Shown: positions 61,457 through 64,000 of the stretch, one piece after another
How the letters are laid out: the number at the start of each line of letters is the position of its first letter
Position numbering within the stretch: position 1 is the first letter of the stretch
Source of the DNA: a bacterium
Lineage (GTDB): Bacteria; Zhuqueibacterota; Zhuqueibacteria; Zhuqueibacterales; Zhuqueibacteraceae
Length of the DNA: 64,000 bases
NCBI GenBank assembly: GCA_023150945.1
Contig: JAKLJX010000009.1
Span: 124,001-188,000, forward strand
Direction: 5' to 3'
Position numbers and translations under genes: made by a program
The notes under the pieces: generated by a model
What the model was told of the DNA's origin: nothing
What the model saw: the letters and a program-made list of their open reading frames with translations, nothing else
Database searches by the model: none

Positions 61457-63145
61457 CTACTTTGCGATGATCAACTTTCTCACCGCCACGTGCGCGCCGG
61501 CCTGCAATCGGCAGAAGTAAACGCCGCTGGCCAGGCCCGTGGCGTGCCAGCGCAACGCATGCGCACCGGCAGGCATCTCCCCTTCCCAAAGCTCGGCCAC
61601 TTCGCGGCCGTCCGCCGCAAAAATCGTAAGCGCAACACGGCTGCGCACGGGCAGTTGAAAGCTGATGGTCGTCGCGGGGTTGAAGGGATTCGGATAGTTC
61701 TGCGCCAGCGTGAAATTTTGTGGCGCGCTGGCCGGCGGTTCTTTCACCGCCACTGCCTGGCCCGGCAGGTTGGCATCCATCCACAAAATGCGCAGATTCA
61801 CCCACTGCTTGAGATACTCCACTTCCTCGCGATAATTCTGCCCGATGTAGGCGTTGGGCCAGACATAAACGCCCAGAATGGGCCAGCGCTCGAAATTGCG
61901 CTTTTGGGATTCCTCCAGAAGTTGCGCGGTGGAATCGATGAAGGCGTGAATGCGCTGCACGTCGAACACGGTTTTGCGCAGATTTTGCCAGCGGCTGGCG
62001 AGCAGGCGCGTAAATGTCGAGTCCTGCAGCAGGCGCGGCCACCAAAACGGGATTTGAAAGCCGTCAGATTCCACGCGAAAGTCAACCTGCCAGCCGTAAA
62101 TCTTGGCGCCATTGTAGTAGTCGGCATTGCCGAAGGCCAGATCATAATCCCATGCCGGGCCCATGGTCAGCCGGCCGTGCTTGCTGTCGCGATCCTTGTG
62201 CATGAACGCGCTCAAGCGATAGCCGTCAACGTTGCGCGAAACTTCGTTGACCAGGAAATAATCGACGGCCGCAGCGGGATCGAGAAACTTCGCATAGCCG
62301 TTTTGCGGATGGGCAAAGTCCGGCCCGGCCATCAAACTCTCGAAGCGGTACACGAAATTCTGAATGTAGGTTTTCTGCGCCGGCACGATGTCATCTTGAT
62401 CGGGATAGTCGTACTGGTAATAGATGCGGTGCGGCGAGCCGGGATAGGGCAAAAAGGAGGAGTACCAGCCTTGCGTATCCGAGCCTTCCCACTTGTCGAT
62501 TTTGATGAGGTAGCCCCCGGTCAGCGCGTCGCCCGAGGCATCCGCGGGCTCGAGTTTGGAGATGTTGACACGGCTCTTGTCGCGTTTGATTTTCTCCATG
62601 AAAATGTAAAGGCCGCGGTAGTCACCATTCAACACAACCTCGCAGAAGCGCGTGCGGCTGGCGTAGCGGCCCAGTTGATTGGCGAGGTGATAGGCCAGCA
62701 TGTTGCGCATGAGCGTTTTGTCGGAGTAGGAGGCGGACAATACCCAGTCGCTCTCCGCCGGCATGCCCATGAGCGCAACATCGACATCATTTCCCAGCGC
62801 GTCCCAGGTTTCGAAACCGTACTGCTTCTTGGGAAACATCTGCGAGCTGGAGCCGCGGATTTCGATGCCGATCTTGCCGTTGTAGTGATTGAACGGATCA
62901 GAGAGATTGTTACGCACGCCCGGGCCGTTATCGATGATGCCCATGTCGGCCATGATTTTGGGCTCGTCAACGATTTCCCGGCCGTGCGTATCGATCACCA
63001 CGATCGGCAGATTCGAGGAGGTGAATTCAACTTTTTGGGATTGCGCTTGAGCGTCAAACGACGGCAACCAGGCGGCAAGGCACAACCAGGCCAGGGCGGC
63101 GAACCGGCAGGCGGCGTGCGTCACACCAAGACATTTCTTCATCAT
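61457..63145 (-). CDS. CotH-family protein with sorting tail
   Basis: A 562-residue secreted protein. After the signal (AALAWLCLAAWLPSFDAQAQ) comes a CotH domain (about residues 35-440): IGIEIRGSSSQMFPKKQYGF, MRNMLAYHLANQLGRYA, GLYIFMEKIKRDKSRV and GPAWDYDLAFGN are family hallmarks. CotH of Bacillus spores is an atypical protein kinase; relatives in fibre-degrading bacteria are exported and attached to cell-surface complexes. The C-terminus is a canonical sorting module (QNYPNPFNPATTISFQLP, ending KLIIAK). The ATG at 63145 has GAGG upstream and gives the signal peptide; the longer frame is rejected. It lies 32 bases after the malectin gene and is likely co-transcribed with it. Confidence 0.88.
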   Translation of the reverse strand: MMKKCLGVTHAACRFAALAWLCLAAWLPSFDAQAQSQKVEFTSSNLPIVVIDTHGREIVDEPKIMADMGIIDNGPGVRNNLSDPFNHYNGKIGIEIRGSSSQMFPKKQYGFETWDALGNDVDVALMGMPAESDWVLSASYSDKTLMRNMLAYHLANQLGRYASRTRFCEVVLNGDYRGLYIFMEKIKRDKSRVNISKLEPADASGDALTGGYLIKIDKWEGSDTQGWYSSFLPYPGSPHRIYYQYDYPDQDDIVPAQKTYIQNFVYRFESLMAGPDFAHPQNGYAKFLDPAAAVDYFLVNEVSRNVDGYRLSAFMHKDRDSKHGRLTMGPAWDYDLAFGNADYYNGAKIYGWQVDFRVESDGFQIPFWWPRLLQDSTFTRLLASRWQNLRKTVFDVQRIHAFIDSTAQLLEESQKRNFERWPILGVYVWPNAYIGQNYREEVEYLKQWVNLRILWMDANLPGQAVAVKEPPASAPQNFTLAQNYPNPFNPATTISFQLPVRSRVALTIFAADGREVAELWEGEMPAGAHALRWHATGLASGVYFCRLQAGAHVAVRKLIIAK

Positions 63146-63177
63146 AAGAATCCTCACTATCCAGGGCGTGTCTGCCC

Positions 63178-64000
63178 TCATTTCAAATAGGTAATTTTGC
63201 GGGCTGCAACCGTCCGGCCCTCCACCTGCACGCGCACGAAGTAGATGCCGGCCGGCCATTTTGCGGCCGCCAACCGCAACGTGTGCATGCCGGCGGTACG
63301 AAACTCACGCAACACTTCCTGCACGACACGCCCCTGCACATCAACCACCGTGATCGCGACGCGACCGGGCTTGGTGAGCGCATACGCGATTTGGGTGGCG
63401 GAATTGAATGGATTGGGAAAAACCTCGAATTGAAAACTTTCGGGCGGCGCGGTTGCATGAGTTACCGCGTTCGTCACTGCGGTGATCATCAAGCCGTTGA
63501 GCAGCGTCCTGCCGGTTTCCGGTTTGAAATAGAGATCGAGCATGCCATCGGTGACGCTGAGATTGGCAATGGTCTTTTCCAATGCCCGGTTTTTGCCGGC
63601 CTGCGCGAACGGATCGACATGCTCCAGTACCTTTTGGCCTTCCGCCCAAACCTCGAAAACGCGCCGGCCTGCTGCCTCCCACACCGTCTCCGCCAGCATG
63701 AGAGTGACCTGGTAATTGCCGGGCGCCAGCCGCACTTGATAGAACGTCAAACCTTCTCGGCCGGAGAGAAAAACCTCCGGATGCGCGGTTCCGGAAATCT
63801 GCGTACCGGCGGGCGCCGCAATGGCTGCGCCGCCAACCGCGCCGTATTCGAGCCGGCCCTGCCACACTTGATCCGGCAGGAAGCCCTCCTGCCCTTCCCC
63901 ACCAACATTGAGGTTGAGCGGCAGCGCTGGCGCCACTGTCACGTTGGTGTATTGCAGGCTCATGCGATTGGCGCCGGGTGAGCGATCTTTCACGCCGTTG
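63178..64000 (-). CDS. Malectin-domain protein with sorting tail (5' end outside window)
   Basis: The C-terminal 273 or so residues of a larger protein; the frame stays open to the window edge, so the start lies beyond it. A malectin domain begins at PLNLNVGGEGQEGFLPDQVW and ends near LLNGLMITAV. A variant sorting module follows (VFPNPFNSATQIAYALT, ending KITYLK). The linker and malectin region resemble those of the permuted lichenase at 50837 (there MRARDRAATPN, PLQINVGGAQQDDF), so the missing N-terminal part may be another glucanase. Malectin domains bind di- and oligosaccharides. The GTG at 63993 should not be taken as the start. Confidence 0.78.
   Translation of the reverse strand, partial: NGVKDRSPGANRMSLQYTNVTVAPALPLNLNVGGEGQEGFLPDQVWQGRLEYGAVGGAAIAAPAGTQISGTAHPEVFLSGREGLTFYQVRLAPGNYQVTLMLAETVWEAAGRRVFEVWAEGQKVLEHVDPFAQAGKNRALEKTIANLSVTDGMLDLYFKPETGRTLLNGLMITAVTNAVTHATAPPESFQFEVFPNPFNSATQIAYALTKPGRVAITVVDVQGRVVQEVLREFRTAGMHTLRLAAAKWPAGIYFVRVQVEGRTVAARKITYLK

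Noticed and set aside
1-64000. tRNA, rRNA, CRISPR or transposase genes
   Set aside because: I scanned the intergenic gaps by eye for T-loop motifs, regularly spaced direct repeats and transposase-like frames and found none. Repeats A-C lack any transposase.

Overview
The window looks like chromosome from an uncultured Gram-negative bacterium of the FCB group. A KSB1/Calditrichota/Marinimicrobia-like lineage is my best guess, inferred from protein style only. The reasons are TonB-dependent receptors with N-terminal carboxypeptidase-regulatory-like domains, several PorV/UPF0164-type outer membrane proteins, many lipoproteins, and at least eight secreted proteins ending in a type IX-like sorting module built around the motif N-Y-P-N-P-F-N-P. 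Base composition is high (about 60% G+C in sampled lines), Shine-Dalgarno sites are good, and I saw no rRNA, tRNA, CRISPR array or transposase.

Region 1 (1-8251, + strand) is a compact envelope cluster. It holds an NlpC/P60-like hydrolase, a metacaspase-like lipoprotein with a DUF4384-like tail, a secreted lipoprotein, a TPR-CHAT protein and a 14-unit YCF48-type beta-propeller. Two clan CD protease folds three genes apart, both with intact His-Cys dyads, make this the most system-like part of the left end.

Region 2 (8501-20776, + strand) opens with a near-consensus promoter. It carries a TonB-dependent receptor, a base-compositionally odd subtilase, a large exported protein, a PorV-like protein and a GH9 endoglucanase. 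Region 3 (20777-21817) has no gene and is made of dispersed repeats. Region 4 (21818-32052, + strand) is a sugar uptake and processing operon: ROK regulator, sugar-binding lipoprotein, sorted deacetylase-like protein, two ABC permeases, NodB-type deacetylase, tandem GNAT protein and PIG-L-type deacetylase. No ABC ATPase is present.

Region 5 (32254-36603, - strand) contains a 60-residue conserved-looking protein, two lipoproteins, a CsgG-like protein and a SurA/PpiC-like lipoprotein. Region 6 (36658-58426, - strand) is a beta-glucan utilisation locus: GH3, a carbohydrate-binding-module-only protein, a naturally circularly permuted GH16 lichenase, GH2, a second receptor/exported protein/PorV triad, GH16 laminarinase, GH5, and GH5-CBM6. 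Its apparent lead promoter, before GH3, overlaps two 15-bp palindromes. Region 7 (58520-64000) mixes repeats with an SGNH-TPR protein, a CotH-family protein and a malectin protein cut by the window edge.

Together regions 2, 4 and 6 read as a beta-glucan degrading apparatus. Sorted enzymes would cut polymer at the surface, lipoprotein and periplasmic enzymes would finish oligomers, and two receptor triads would import them. No SusD is seen. The repeated association of a receptor, a large exported protein and a PorV-like protein, in place of SusC/SusD, is the best candidate here for an undescribed uptake system.
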